The notes: generated from the sequence alone by a model not told the origin. Positions 45,974 through 54,798 are shown, counted from the first letter of the stretch. The stretch: 64,000 bases of DNA from an uncultured Oscillospiraceae bacterium (GCA_910588975.1 CAJUSE010000008.1:15939-79938); one strand, 5' to 3'. A program made the numbers and translations.

Positions 45974-47176
45974 TCAATTTTCCGTCGGGTCGATAGCAGG
46001 GGCAAAGAAGCTCTCCTTCCCCTCCTCCAGTTCCTTCAGCATATCCTCCAGCCCCACCTCGCCCAGGGGGCGGACACCGTAGGGGACGCCGTCCTTCTCA
46101 ATGAGCAGGGCCTGGGTGTGGAGATTGCCCCACTCGTCAAGGGTCTCCGCCCCAGCACCAGCCTGTATGGCCCGCTCCGGACTTTCAAAAACGGCATAAT
46201 AGGAGAGCAGGTAGGCCTTGGCCCCCAGCTTCTCGTTCTCCCCCACCCTCTGGAACCCGGTGATGTGGCAGTCGGCGTAGAAGGGTTCCTCCAGCATCTC
46301 ATTTTTCTGACCTGCGTAGTAGTCAAACCAATCGGCGATCATGACCCGGCAGTTCTGGTACCCCTCCCAGTCAAAGTCGGGGGAGGTACCCAAAAAGACC
46401 ACCTTGGACGGGTCCTCGGGCTCCGGGACCTCGGTCTCGTCGGCCAGGGCGGTGTGGAATTCATCAAAACGCCAGCCCTCGGCCGTTTTCACCATTTTGA
46501 TGGAGAACTCGCAGGTGCTTTCATAGCCCGCCAGCAGCCGGGCGTCCCGGTCCTGGTAGCTCTCCCCCTCTCGGGGCCAGCCCGAGCTATAATGGCCGAT
46601 GAGGGTGAAGGTGATGGTATCCCCGGTCTGCTCCTCCAGCCGAAATTCGTCGGGGAAATTCCCGTTGTAGAAATAGCCCGACCCCCGGCCCAGGTCCATA
46701 TAGCCCAGCCGGCCGTCGATGTCCCGGTAGATGGGCCGTCCCTCAAAGGCGGCGTTGCGGCCCGCCCAGAAGCTGTCGGTAAACACACTGTGGACGGCGG
46801 CGTCAAAGTCGGCCCAGTTTTCATAGCACCCCTGGGCCAGGGTGTAGGTGCTGCCGTCCCGCTCGGCCACCTCGGGGCTCACCCACTCCCCGGTGCGGAA
46901 GGGCTTTTCCTCAATGCCGCCGGTGTATCCGCCGAACATGGAGCCGTACAGGCTCACCGCCCCACGGTAGATGGCCTGCTGCTCCGCCGTGAGGAACTCG
47001 GGCAGGGCGGCGGCCTGGGCGTAGTCGGTAAGGGGGATATTCAGGGCGGGGACCTTCTCCGGGGTCAGGCTCTCCACCGGGACGGGGGTGACCTCCGGAG
47101 TGGGGGTGGTCTCCACCGTCGTTTTACACCCCACCAGCAGGGCCAGAAGCAGAAGGGCCAAAAGCTGTTTTTTCAT
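45974..47176 (-). CDS. Lipoprotein of unknown function
   Basis: 400 residues. The signal MKKQLLALLLLALLVGC has a lipobox at Cys17, followed by a Pro/Thr spacer (TTPTPEVTPVPVE) that would hold the domain away from the membrane. The rest is a mixed alpha/beta region with two similar-looking modules (FLTAEQQAIYRGAVSLYG and later NEMLEEPFYADCHITGF), both of a kind seen in uncharacterised Oscillospiraceae lipoproteins. I do not recognise a named domain. The ATG at 47176 follows GAGGTGA. A CCTGTAACC motif upstream matches one before the ECF sigma gene (see findings). Confidence 0.75.
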   Translation of the reverse strand: MKKQLLALLLLALLVGCKTTVETTPTPEVTPVPVESLTPEKVPALNIPLTDYAQAAALPEFLTAEQQAIYRGAVSLYGSMFGGYTGGIEEKPFRTGEWVSPEVAERDGSTYTLAQGCYENWADFDAAVHSVFTDSFWAGRNAAFEGRPIYRDIDGRLGYMDLGRGSGYFYNGNFPDEFRLEEQTGDTITFTLIGHYSSGWPREGESYQDRDARLLAGYESTCEFSIKMVKTAEGWRFDEFHTALADETEVPEPEDPSKVVFLGTSPDFDWEGYQNCRVMIADWFDYYAGQKNEMLEEPFYADCHITGFQRVGENEKLGAKAYLLSYYAVFESPERAIQAGAGAETLDEWGNLHTQALLIEKDGVPYGVRPLGEVGLEDMLKELEEGKESFFAPAIDPTEN

Positions 47177-47222
47177 ATCACTCACCTCTATTCTATATGA
47201 TAGCATATTTTAGCCCCCCAAG

Positions 47223-47231
47223 GGTTACAGG
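47223..47231 (-). promoter_or_regulatory. CCTGTAACC motif upstream of the lipoprotein gene
   Basis: The minus strand reads CCTGTAACCCTT about 47 bases before the start codon. The same 9-base core occurs before the ECF sigma factor gene at 52251-52259. It may be an ECF-type -35 box. Confidence 0.35.
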
Positions 47232-47269
47232 CTCATTACAACTCCATTACAATTTCGTTAGAAATGAAA

Positions 47270-47298
47270 TTGCGCTTTTGCTCAAAATAGCCTATAAT
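47270..47298 (+). promoter_or_regulatory. Promoter of ymdB
   Basis: TTGCGC (47270-47275), 17-base spacer, TATAAT (47293-47298). Confidence 0.6.
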
Positions 47299-47339
47299 AG
47301 GACCATCACACAAATTCTCTCCCGGAAAGGATGATGGAT

Positions 47340-48119
47340 ATGCTGCTCCGCCTTCTGGCCGTGGGCGATGTGGTGGGTGAAGGGGGCCTGGCCTATCTGG
47401 CCGACCACCTGCCCGCCCTAAAAAAGCTCAAGGCGGTGGACTTCACCGTGGTCAACGGGGAAAATGCCTCGGGGGTGGGCATCCTCCCCCGGCAGGCCCA
47501 GGCCATTTTTGACGCCGGGGCCGACGTCATCACCCTGGGCAACCACACCTGGAACCGGCTCCAGATCGCCGACTTTCTGGAGGATAACCCCTATATCCTC
47601 CGCCCCGCCAACTACTCCAACCGGGTCCCCGGCCGGGGCTTCGGGGTCTTTGACGGCCCCCGGGGGCTGCGCATTGGGGTGATGAACCTCATTGGCCGGG
47701 CCGAGATGGACCCCAACGTGGACAACCCCTTCACCGTGGCCTTGCGGAGCCTGCGGGACATGGATGCCGACCTCATCGTGGTGGACTTTCACGCCGAGGC
47801 CACCAGCGAGAAGGGGGCCATGGGCTACTATCTGGACGGGCGGGTCCAGGCTCTCTGGGGCACCCACACCCACGTGCCCACCGCCGACGGCCAGATCCTG
47901 CCCAAGGGCACCGGCTTTGTCACTGACCTGGGTATGACCGGCCCACGCCAGTCGGTGCTGGGGGTACGCCCCGAACAGTCCATCAACCGTTTCCTGGGGG
48001 GCCTGCCCCAGCGCTACGCCGAGGCCGAGGGCCCCTGCAAGCTGAACAGCGTCCTCTTCACCATCGACACCGACACCCGCCGCTGTGTGGAGCTGGAGCG
48101 GGTGGACCTGGCCGACTGA
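47340..48119 (+). CDS. ymdB: YmdB-family metallophosphoesterase
   Basis: 259 residues of the TIGR00282 family. Metal-site motifs: LAVGDVVGEGG, VVNGENASGVGI, LGNHTWN, DFHAEATSEK and GTHTHVPTADG. Bacillus YmdB is a 2',3'-cyclic-nucleotide phosphodiesterase that affects biofilm and motility choice. Three ATGs (47331, 47334, 47340) follow GGAAAGG; 47340 has the best spacing and matches the family start. Confidence 0.92.
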   Translation: MLLRLLAVGDVVGEGGLAYLADHLPALKKLKAVDFTVVNGENASGVGILPRQAQAIFDAGADVITLGNHTWNRLQIADFLEDNPYILRPANYSNRVPGRGFGVFDGPRGLRIGVMNLIGRAEMDPNVDNPFTVALRSLRDMDADLIVVDFHAEATSEKGAMGYYLDGRVQALWGTHTHVPTADGQILPKGTGFVTDLGMTGPRQSVLGVRPEQSINRFLGGLPQRYAEAEGPCKLNSVLFTIDTDTRRCVELERVDLAD

Positions 48120-48165
48120 CCGCCCCCATCCACCCCCGACAAATTTCCCTTCAAGAGGTGATCCC

Positions 48166-49251
48166 GTGCTTCACATCCTTCACGCCGCCGACCTCCATCT
48201 GGACGCCCCCTTCGCCGCCCTCTCCCCCGACCAGGCCCGCCAGCGCCGCCAGGAGCAGCGGCAGCTGCTCTCCCGGCTGGCCGACCTGGCCATCGACCGG
48301 GGGGCCGACCTGGTGCTGCTCGCAGGAGATTTGCTGGACCACCGGCAGACCTACCGGGAGACCGCCCAGGCCCTGGCCGACCAGCTGGGCCGCATCCCCG
48401 CCCCGGTGGCTATCGCCCCGGGCAACCACGACTTCCACGCTCTGTCCAGCCTGTACGCCGCCCCCATCTGGCCCCGGAATGTGATCATTTTCCGGGACAG
48501 CCGCCCCGCCCTGATGGAGCTGCCTTTCTGTGACCTCTACGGCGCCGCCTTCACCGGCCAGTACCGGGACGACTCCCCCCTTCAGGGTTTCACCGCCCCC
48601 GAGACCGGCAAGCCGGCGGTGATGGTCTGTCACGGCGAGGTAGAGGGGGCCGGCCGCTACGGCCCCATCTCCAGAGAGGACATCGCCCACAGCGGCCTGA
48701 CCTACCTGGCTCTGGGCCACATCCACAGTTGCTCCGGACTTCGGCGGGAGGGCAATACATACTGGGCCTACCCCGGCTGCCCCGAGGGCCGGGGCTTTGA
48801 CGAGACCGGGGACAAGGGGGCATTGTGGGTCACCATTGACGACGAGGGCACGGTGGAGACCGAGTTTGTCCCCCTGGCCGCCCGGAACTATGAGATTTTG
48901 GAGTGCGACCTCACAGGCAGGGACCCCCTTCAGGCCCTTCTGGGGGCTTTGGAGAGCGGCAGCGTCGACGACATTGCCCGGGTGATCCTCACCGGAGAGG
49001 CCCAGCGCCCCGACCTGGCCGCTCTGGCCCAGGCCGCCCAGGGCAGGCGATGGGCCCTCACCCTCCGGGACCACACCCGGCTGCCCCGGGACCAGTGGGA
49101 GCGGATGGAGGAGGACAGCCTCACCGGCCTGTTCCTCCGGGATATGCGCCGCCGGATGGACGCCGCCCAGACCGAGGAGGAGCGGGCCACCCTGGCTCAG
49201 GCCCTCCGCTTCGGCCTGGCCGCCTTGGAAAACGGGGAGGATCTGCCATGA
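48166..49251 (+). CDS. yhaO: DNA repair exonuclease, YhaO/SbcD-like
   Basis: 361 residues. Calcineurin-like phosphoesterase motifs: HAADLHLDAPF, LAGDLLDH, APGNHDFH, VCHGEVE and LALGHIHS. It is the Mre11/SbcD-type nuclease partner of the next gene. The start is GTG at 48166, 7 bases after AGAGGTGAT, giving MLHILHAADLHLD. The stop overlaps the next start (ATGA), so the two subunits are co-translated. Confidence 0.88.
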   Translation: MLHILHAADLHLDAPFAALSPDQARQRRQEQRQLLSRLADLAIDRGADLVLLAGDLLDHRQTYRETAQALADQLGRIPAPVAIAPGNHDFHALSSLYAAPIWPRNVIIFRDSRPALMELPFCDLYGAAFTGQYRDDSPLQGFTAPETGKPAVMVCHGEVEGAGRYGPISREDIAHSGLTYLALGHIHSCSGLRREGNTYWAYPGCPEGRGFDETGDKGALWVTIDDEGTVETEFVPLAARNYEILECDLTGRDPLQALLGALESGSVDDIARVILTGEAQRPDLAALAQAAQGRRWALTLRDHTRLPRDQWERMEEDSLTGLFLRDMRRRMDAAQTEEERATLAQALRFGLAALENGEDLP

Positions 49252-51491
49252 GAATACTGGAAATGACGGCCACCTTCGGTGGCCTGGACCACGCCAAGCT
49301 CTGCCCCGGGCCGGGCTTCACCCTGGTCTCCGCCCCCAACGAGTCGGGCAAGTCCACCTGGGCGGCCTTTCTTCGGGCCATGCTCTACGGCTTCCCCGCC
49401 CGGGACCGGGACAAGGTGGGCTACATCGCCGAGAAAAACCGTTATCAGCCCTGGTCGGGAGCCCCTATGGAGGGCACCCTCACGTTGGAGTGGCAGGGCC
49501 GGGAGCTGACCCTCTACCGGGGGCCCAAGGGGGCCACCGCCTGGGGGGCCTTTTCGGCAGTCTGGACGGCCACCAAGGAGCCTGTCCCCGGCCTCACCGC
49601 TGAAAACTGCGGGGAGACCCTCACCGGGGTCACCCGGGAGGTCTTTGAGCGCACCGCCTTCTTCCCCCAGGGCTCGGGGGCCCCCTCCCCCAGCGCCGAG
49701 CTGGAAAAACGCATCGCCGCACTGTGGACCACCGGAGAGGAGGAGGTCTCCTACTCCCAGGTGGAGCGGCGGCTGCTGGATTGGCGCAACCGCCGGAAGG
49801 TCAATGTTCGGGTGGGCCGCATCCCCGAGCTGGAGGGGGAGCTGGCCCAGGTGAACGCTGCCCTGGAGAGCCAGGGGGCCATCCTGGAGCGGAGCCTGGC
49901 CGCCCAGCGGGAGCGGGAGGAGCTGGAGGAACAGCGCACTGCCCTCCACACCCAGGTCCAGGCCCACGCCGCCTATCGGGCCGCCCAGCAGAGCCAGCGC
50001 CGGCAGGAGGCCCAGACCCAGCTGACCCAGGCCCAGGACAAGGCCCAGGCCGCCGGGGCGGCCATGGAGCACCTGCCTGATGACGAGGCCCTCCATCAGG
50101 CCCAGGGAGAGCTGAAATATCTCAACGACCTGACCAACCGGCAGACCCAGGCGGAGAACGCCATCCCCCCTGCCCGGGAAAAGGCCGAAGCGGCCCGGGA
50201 GCAGGTGGAGAATGATCCCTATTTCAAGGGGATGGATCCGGCCCAGGCGGCTGCCCAGGCGGGGTCAGACAGGGACCTTTCCCACAAGCTGCTACGCAAA
50301 TTCGACCTGCGCCGCTTTGCCCTTGTCTCGGCTGTCATATTTGCCTTCTGGGCCCTTGTCCTGTCGTTCCTCTTGTGGGGGGAGTCCCGGGATGTCCTCC
50401 TCCACGTCGCTCCCATAGCCGCAGCAGCTCTTGCCGGCGGCATTGGATTGGGGGCTGTTTTGCTCTTTTTTGGCCTGCACCTCAACCAGAAAAAGGGCCA
50501 GACCATTCTGGCCAAGTACCACGCCCAGACCCCCCAGGACATCACCGCCCGGGCCACAACATATGCCCAGAAGGTCACCGCCGCCCAGGAGGCCCAGCGG
50601 GCCTGCGAGGAGGCCAGAGCCGAGCTGGACCGGCTCACGGTGGAAAAGCTGGCCCTCACCGACAAGCTGCTCACCTTCGTCCGTCCCTTTGCCCCCGAGG
50701 TGACAAACCCCTTCGGTCTCTCTGCCGCCCTCTCCAAGGCCCTGCAGCAGCGTGCCTGGTACCGGGAGGCCCAGACCCAGGCCCAGGCCGCACGGCAGGT
50801 GCTGGAGGCCATTCCCGGCGCCCAGGAGGTCCCGGAGGGCCCCGTCCCCGCCCAGCCCCCCGAGGGGGACCCGGCGGATCTCTCCGCCCGGCTGGCCCTG
50901 GTGGAGCGGGATCTCACCCAGGTCCGGGACGAGAGCGCCCGGCTCCGGGGAGAGCTGAACAGCCTGGGGGACCCGGCCGAGCTCACCGCCCGGCGGGAGG
51001 CCCTCACCGAGGAGCTGGAGCGCCGCCAAGGGGAGGTGGAGGCCATCAACGCCGCCCTGGAGAGCCTGAAAAACGCCGATGACCTGCTGCGGGAGCGCTT
51101 CTCCCCCGCCATCAACGCCAGGGCGGGAGAATACCTCTCCACCCTCACCGGCGGGCGGTACGCCACCGCCGCCCTCACCCGGCAGTTCCAGGCCCTGGCC
51201 GGCACCGGCGATGCCGGCATCCAGCGCCAGGACCTGCTTCTCTCCGGCGGGGCCGCCCAGCAGCTCTATCTGGCCCTGCGGCTGGCCATGTGCGATCTGG
51301 CCCTGCCCCAGGAGGAGCCCTGCCCCATCCTGCTGGACGACACCCTGGACAGCTTTGACGACGGCCGGGCCGCTCTGGCCCTGGAGTGCCTGTTGGAGAC
51401 CTCTAAAAACCGCCAGGTCCTCCTCTTTACCTGCCACAGCCGGGAAAAGGCCCTGCTGGCAGGCAAGCCGGCCACGGTGGTGGAGCTGTAA
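49248..51491 (+). CDS. yhaN: SMC-like AAA ATPase, YhaN/SbcC-like, with internal membrane segments
   Basis: 747 residues. N-terminal Walker A APNESGKST (29-37), long Gln/Ala/Glu-rich coiled coils, and C-terminal signature LLSGGAAQQLYLALRLA with Walker B CPILLDDTLDS. In the middle (about residues 355-410) lie two membrane-spanning stretches between the coils, as in Bacillus YhaN but unlike E. coli SbcC. With YhaO it should form a Rad50/Mre11-type end-processing complex, perhaps membrane-anchored. It is shorter than YhaN of Bacillus. Confidence 0.85.
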   Translation: MRILEMTATFGGLDHAKLCPGPGFTLVSAPNESGKSTWAAFLRAMLYGFPARDRDKVGYIAEKNRYQPWSGAPMEGTLTLEWQGRELTLYRGPKGATAWGAFSAVWTATKEPVPGLTAENCGETLTGVTREVFERTAFFPQGSGAPSPSAELEKRIAALWTTGEEEVSYSQVERRLLDWRNRRKVNVRVGRIPELEGELAQVNAALESQGAILERSLAAQREREELEEQRTALHTQVQAHAAYRAAQQSQRRQEAQTQLTQAQDKAQAAGAAMEHLPDDEALHQAQGELKYLNDLTNRQTQAENAIPPAREKAEAAREQVENDPYFKGMDPAQAAAQAGSDRDLSHKLLRKFDLRRFALVSAVIFAFWALVLSFLLWGESRDVLLHVAPIAAAALAGGIGLGAVLLFFGLHLNQKKGQTILAKYHAQTPQDITARATTYAQKVTAAQEAQRACEEARAELDRLTVEKLALTDKLLTFVRPFAPEVTNPFGLSAALSKALQQRAWYREAQTQAQAARQVLEAIPGAQEVPEGPVPAQPPEGDPADLSARLALVERDLTQVRDESARLRGELNSLGDPAELTARREALTEELERRQGEVEAINAALESLKNADDLLRERFSPAINARAGEYLSTLTGGRYATAALTRQFQALAGTGDAGIQRQDLLLSGGAAQQLYLALRLAMCDLALPQEEPCPILLDDTLDSFDDGRAALALECLLETSKNRQVLLFTCHSREKALLAGKPATVVEL

Positions 51492-51515
51492 GGCGAGCCG
51501 GCCCGGAGCCGCCCC

Positions 51516-51544
51516 TTGCATTTTCTCTCCCCTTCGGCTATAAT
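51516..51544 (+). promoter_or_regulatory. Promoter of lepB
   Basis: TTGCAT (51516-51521), 17-base spacer, TATAAT (51539-51544). Confidence 0.65.
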
Positions 51545-51584
51545 AGAAAAACTGAATGTGACTTTTGATTTGGAGTTGATCCCT

Positions 51585-52178
51585 ATGGCGGAAGAAATCC
51601 TGCGCCCCGGCCAGGCCCCCCAGGCCAAGCCCGAGGAGGAAAACGGTTCCTTTAAGCAGGACCTTTATTATTGGGCCCAGGCCCTCATTGTGGTGCTGGT
51701 GAGCCTCATTCTGGCCTGCACCCTGGTGGGCCGGGTCATCCGGGTGGTGGGCTCCTCCATGGTGCCCACCCTCCACGAAAACGATTTGCTCCTCCTCCAG
51801 TCGGTGGGCTATACCCCCCAGCGGGGCGACGTGGTGGTACTCCGAAAGGAGACCCTCATGTCCTACCCCATCGTCAAGCGGGTCATCGCCACCGGCGGGG
51901 AGCATGTGGTCATCGACTACACCACCGGCACCGTGTTGGTGGATGGGGTGGCGCTGGACGAGCCCTACATCAACGAGATCATGGTGGACACCGGCTCCCC
52001 CAGCATGACCGTGCTGGACGTCACCGTCCCCGAGGGCTCGGTCTACGTGCTGGGAGACAATCGCAACCACTCCTCCGACTCCCGTCACAAGGACCTGGGC
52101 ACGGTGGATGAGCGGTATATCCTGGGCAAGGCCCTCTTCCGCATCTTCCCCCTCTCGGCCTTCGGCGCCGTTGACTGA
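51585..52178 (+). CDS. lepB: Signal peptidase I
   Basis: 197 residues. A cytoplasmic N-terminus of about 28 residues, one membrane helix (about 29-49), then the outward catalytic domain. Catalytic Ser58 (GSSMVPT) and Lys98 (VKRVIA) are present, with the C-terminal GDNRNHSSDSR box. It releases exported proteins by cutting their signal peptides. The ATG at 51585 is preceded by TTGGAG. Confidence 0.94.
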   Translation: MAEEILRPGQAPQAKPEEENGSFKQDLYYWAQALIVVLVSLILACTLVGRVIRVVGSSMVPTLHENDLLLLQSVGYTPQRGDVVVLRKETLMSYPIVKRVIATGGEHVVIDYTTGTVLVDGVALDEPYINEIMVDTGSPSMTVLDVTVPEGSVYVLGDNRNHSSDSRHKDLGTVDERYILGKALFRIFPLSAFGAVD

Positions 52179-52186
52179 GGAAACCC

Positions 52187-52224
52187 AAAAGGCCGGGGCG
52201 CAGCTGCTGCGCCCCGGCCTTTTC
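52187..52224 (+). terminator. Terminator after lepB
   Basis: AAAAGGCCGGGGCGCAG and CTGCGCCCCGGCCTTTT, a long near-perfect stem with a T-run. Confidence 0.9.
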
Positions 52225-52250
52225 ACTTTCAACAAAATTTTTTTGGAAAA

Positions 52251-52281
52251 CCTGTAACCTTTTCCCCCTCCCACTTGTATT
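52251..52281 (+). promoter_or_regulatory. Possible ECF-type promoter of the sigma factor operon
   Basis: CCTGTAACC (52251-52259), then about 17 bases and a GTATTG (52277-52282) where a -10 box would fall. No good sigma-70 promoter was found in this gap. Confidence 0.35.
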
Positions 52282-52326
52282 GTGGGTGAAGGACCCTTCC
52301 AAACCATTGATAAATCAGGTGCGCCT

Positions 52327-52812
52327 ATGAGAATGGAAACCGAGGTGCTGATGGACAGGTACAAGGACAATCTCTTCGCCGTGGCCTTCAACGTGTGCAA
52401 AAATGCCGCCGACGCCGACGACGTGGTCCAGGATACCTTCATCCAGTATCACACCCAAACCCGACAATTTGAAAGCGAGCAGCACATCAAGGCCTGGCTC
52501 ATCCGGGTGGCCATCAACCGTGCCATCAACGTGACCCGCTCCCTGTGGCGGCGCAGCAGTCTGCCCCTGGAGGAGTACATGGAGTCCCTGCCCTTTGAGA
52601 CCCCGGAGGAGAGCACCCTCTTTGCCCAGGTCATGGCCCTGCCCGAGAAGTACCGGGTGGTCATCCACCTGTTCTACTACGAGGACTACTCCGTCAGGGA
52701 CATCGCCGGCATTTTGAAGGTAAACGAAACCAATGTCAAGGTCCGGCTGAGCCGGGGCCGTGGACTGCTCAAAAAAGCCTTAAAGGAGGAGTGGAGCGAT
52801 GACGAACCATGA
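52327..52812 (+). CDS. ECF-type RNA polymerase sigma factor
   Basis: 161 residues with sigma region 2 (LMDRYKDNLFAVAFNVCKNAADADDVVQDTFIQ) and region 4 (LPEKYRVVIHLFYYEDYSVRDIAGIL..., NETNVKVRLSRGRGLLK), and no region 1 or 3. This is the group IV (ECF) layout. The ATG at 52327 follows AGGTG. It overlaps the next gene by 14 bases, the usual sigma/anti-sigma pairing. The signal is unknown. Confidence 0.92.
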   Translation: MRMETEVLMDRYKDNLFAVAFNVCKNAADADDVVQDTFIQYHTQTRQFESEQHIKAWLIRVAINRAINVTRSLWRRSSLPLEEYMESLPFETPEESTLFAQVMALPEKYRVVIHLFYYEDYSVRDIAGILKVNETNVKVRLSRGRGLLKKALKEEWSDDEP

Positions 52813-53416
52813 GAAGTACAAGCGGGCATTTTCCGTCCTTCATGCCTCCCAATCTATCTCTTTGGAGGAAGTCAATATGGAAAAGCATACAGTGAAATTC
52901 CACCTGCGTCCCGCCCTGGCCGCCGCTCTGGCGGCAGCCCTGCTGGTGGGCGGCATGGGGGCGGCCTACGCCGCCGACGTGGGCGGCATTCGGGAGAAGC
53001 TGCAGATCTGGATCAACGGCAAGCAGGTGGAGGCAGAGGTGGGCGGCTATACCGAGGACGGCACAGGCGGCTACACCTTCACCTATTCTGACGGCGAGGG
53101 TGGCTCCGCCACCGTCGGTGGCGGAGGGGTGGCCTTTGACAACAACGGCGTGGAGTACCCCCTCTCCCCCGAGGAGGTGGCCGGGCAGTTCGACTGCATC
53201 GTAGACACCGCCGAGGACGGCCGGGTCTATATCTACGACCACGACAAGACCTTCGACATTACCGACCTTCTGGCCGATGGCGCCTGCAAGGTATCCTTCG
53301 AGGTGGAGGGCCAGCAGGTCTACTACGACATTGAGGACAACGGGGGTGGTGGCTGGGCCTTCAGCCGGAGCGCCAAGCCCCAGGGCCAGGCGGAGGACTA
53401 CACCAAGCTGGGCTGA
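52799..53416 (+). CDS. Membrane-anchored anti-sigma-like protein
   Basis: 205 residues. A short cytoplasmic part (MTNHEKYKRAFSVLHASQSI..., about 38 residues) is followed by one membrane helix (about 39-58, PALAAALAAALLVGGMGAAYA) and an outer domain of about 145 residues rich in Gly and Asp. The N-terminal HEKYKRAFSVLHAS motif is typical of anti-sigma partners in gut Clostridia, in my recollection. Overlap with the sigma gene supports the role. How the outer domain senses is unknown. Confidence 0.72.
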   Translation: MTNHEKYKRAFSVLHASQSISLEEVNMEKHTVKFHLRPALAAALAAALLVGGMGAAYAADVGGIREKLQIWINGKQVEAEVGGYTEDGTGGYTFTYSDGEGGSATVGGGGVAFDNNGVEYPLSPEEVAGQFDCIVDTAEDGRVYIYDHDKTFDITDLLADGACKVSFEVEGQQVYYDIEDNGGGGWAFSRSAKPQGQAEDYTKLG

Positions 53417-53423
53417 ACCCAGC

Positions 53424-53463
53424 AAAACAGGCCGGCACCCACATGGGTGCCGGCCTGTTTTAC
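53424..53463 (+). terminator. Terminator after the sigma operon
   Basis: AAAACAGGCCGGCACCC (53424-53440) and GGGTGCCGGCCTGTTTT (53445-53461): perfect 17-bp stem between convergent genes. Confidence 0.9.
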
Positions 53464-53487
53464 TGTCTCCCGGGTGGGTCTCCCCTC

Positions 53488-53862
53488 TTACAGAGGCAGA
53501 AACTCAATTTCCCCGGCCAGAATCTTGCACACGGGGCAGCGGGTGATCTTGTCCAGGATCTCCGCCTTGACGCTCTCGGGCACATCCCCGCCAATGGTGG
53601 TCTTGGCCTTGAACACGGTCTTGTCCGGGTCCCGGACCATCTCCACCTGGGTCTCCACCTGGTCAATGGGATAACCCTGCTCGGCCAGCAGCTTCTGGGC
53701 GGTGATGTTCATGCAGGCGGCATAGCCCTCGGCGATGAGCTCCCCGGGGCGCTGGTACAGATCGCCGCCCCCCTCGTCGGGGACATCAGCGAAAATATAG
53801 TGGCCCCGCCCATCGGTGAGCTGGGTGGCAAACTTTCTTCCTGTGCTGGTGGCTGTGATCAT
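53488..53862 (-). CDS. OsmC/Ohr family protein
   Basis: 124 residues. GYAACMN (Cys50) and the CPVC pair (Cys109, Cys112) match the two redox sites of OsmC-like peroxidases, though the second site here is a vicinal pair close to the end. Likely role: thiol-dependent reduction of organic hydroperoxides. The ATG at 53862 lies 11 bases after AAGGAG; an in-frame GTG nearer the site would add four residues. Confidence 0.82.
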   Translation of the reverse strand: MITATSTGRKFATQLTDGRGHYIFADVPDEGGGDLYQRPGELIAEGYAACMNITAQKLLAEQGYPIDQVETQVEMVRDPDKTVFKAKTTIGGDVPESVKAEILDKITRCPVCKILAGEIEFLPL

Positions 53863-53988
53863 GGTGATGCACACTCCTTTTTTGTTTTGGATGGGCCCAT
53901 TATAGCAGAGCTTCTCTCCCAATACAAGATACCTTAAAATTTATAAGTCAATATTCTTTTTCATAGTAATACTGTATCCGCCCCACGC

Positions 53989-54022
53989 AAAAAACAGACC
54001 CGCCATCTTTGATGGCGGGTCT
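53989..54022 (-). terminator. Terminator of the P-loop gene
   Basis: GACCCGCCATC / GATGGCGGGTC stem (53997-54021), with TTTTTT following on the minus strand. Confidence 0.85.
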
Positions 54023-54035
54023 TGTTTCTCTTTGC

Positions 54036-54449
54036 TTAGAAGTACTTCCGGACCCCTTCGGAGGCCAGAGAGGCGTCGGCCGAGATGGTGACGGTGAATT
54101 TGATGCCGTTCTTCTCGCCGAAGTCGTTGAGCCAGTCCAGGAACTGCTCCACCAGCTCGTTCTCGGGATCCACGCCCACGATCTTGGTCAGGGACTCGAT
54201 AAAAACGCTGGTAATATCGTAGTTGCCGGCATGGAGGCCACTGACGAAGCCCTTGAGCATATCCAGGTTCTTCAGGTTGTACTCCTTGGCCTCGATGAGC
54301 CGAATCTGGTAATGGATGTCGTAGGTCAGCTTGCTGCCGTGCTCGATGCAGACCACGCTGCCGGCCTCGTTCTTGGCGGCCTCGTTAATGAGCTCGATCA
54401 TCTGCTTGGTCTTGCCGGTACCCTTGACCCCCATGATCACTCTCACCAT
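54036..54449 (-). CDS. Small P-loop protein of unknown function
   Basis: 137 residues. Walker A GVKGTGKT at residues 7-14 right after MVRVIM. No clear Walker B is seen; SVFIESLTKIVG (about residues 80-92) is the nearest acidic strand. The chain is mixed alpha/beta and ends SLASEGVRKYF. I recall such short proteins being widespread in Clostridia under vague names, and nothing in the sequence fixes a role. The ATG at 54449 follows AAGGAG. It stands alone with its own terminator. Confidence 0.7.
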   Translation of the reverse strand: MVRVIMGVKGTGKTKQMIELINEAAKNEAGSVVCIEHGSKLTYDIHYQIRLIEAKEYNLKNLDMLKGFVSGLHAGNYDITSVFIESLTKIVGVDPENELVEQFLDWLNDFGEKNGIKFTVTISADASLASEGVRKYF

Positions 54450-54606
54450 AAAAAATCACTCCTTCACATTCTGCACCGGGAGAGAGCTCTCCCCTGTGCT
54501 ATGGTCTTATGATACCATATTCCCGGTCAGTGTTTCAACCGTTTTGTACAAATTCATGGAAAATTTGCATTTAGCTGCTTATCCTTACCCCCGGAAGGCC
54601 CCCTGT

Positions 54607-54662
54607 TCAGCCCTCCAACCGCTTTTCAAGCTCGGCCTTCTGCTTCTCATACCCCGGCTTGC
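54607..54662 (-). repeat. Duplicated 3' end of pgi
   Basis: By eye 50 of 56 bases match 54832-54887, including a perfect 32-base block. On the minus strand it encodes [17 protein letters not shown] and a stop, against [17 protein letters not shown] in pgi. No start or upstream pgi sequence accompanies it. Confidence 0.85.
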
Positions 54663-54663
54663 A

Positions 54664-54693
54664 CCCCGCAAAGGGCTTACGCCCTTTGCGGGG
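54664..54693. terminator. Strong hairpin between the pgi copies
   Basis: CCCCGCAAAGGGC (54664-54676), TTAC loop, GCCCTTTGCGGGG (54681-54693): 13-bp perfect stem. On the plus strand ACCCCTTTTTA follows. The role is unclear. Confidence 0.6.
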
Positions 54694-54717
54694 ACCCCTT
54701 TTTACTTAAAATGCTCA

Positions 54718-54798
54718 GCGGAAATGAATTCCGCCTCCGCAAATTCTCCGCTCCGCTGCGAATTTACGCACCTGCGGTGCGGCGCCGCCTTTGGCGGC
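54718..54798. repeat. Cluster of four short palindromes
   Basis: GCGGAA-N5-TTCCGC (54718-54734), AAATTC-N13-GAATTT (54741-54765), GCACC-N3-GGTGC (54768-54780), GCCGCC-N3-GGCGGC (54784-54798). The density of perfect inverted repeats suggests a REP/MITE-like unit. Confidence 0.65.

Noticed and set aside
53923..54035. Possible small gene between the OsmC and P-loop genes
   Set aside because: Only leader sequence and the terminator of the P-loop gene are present; no start with a ribosome binding site.
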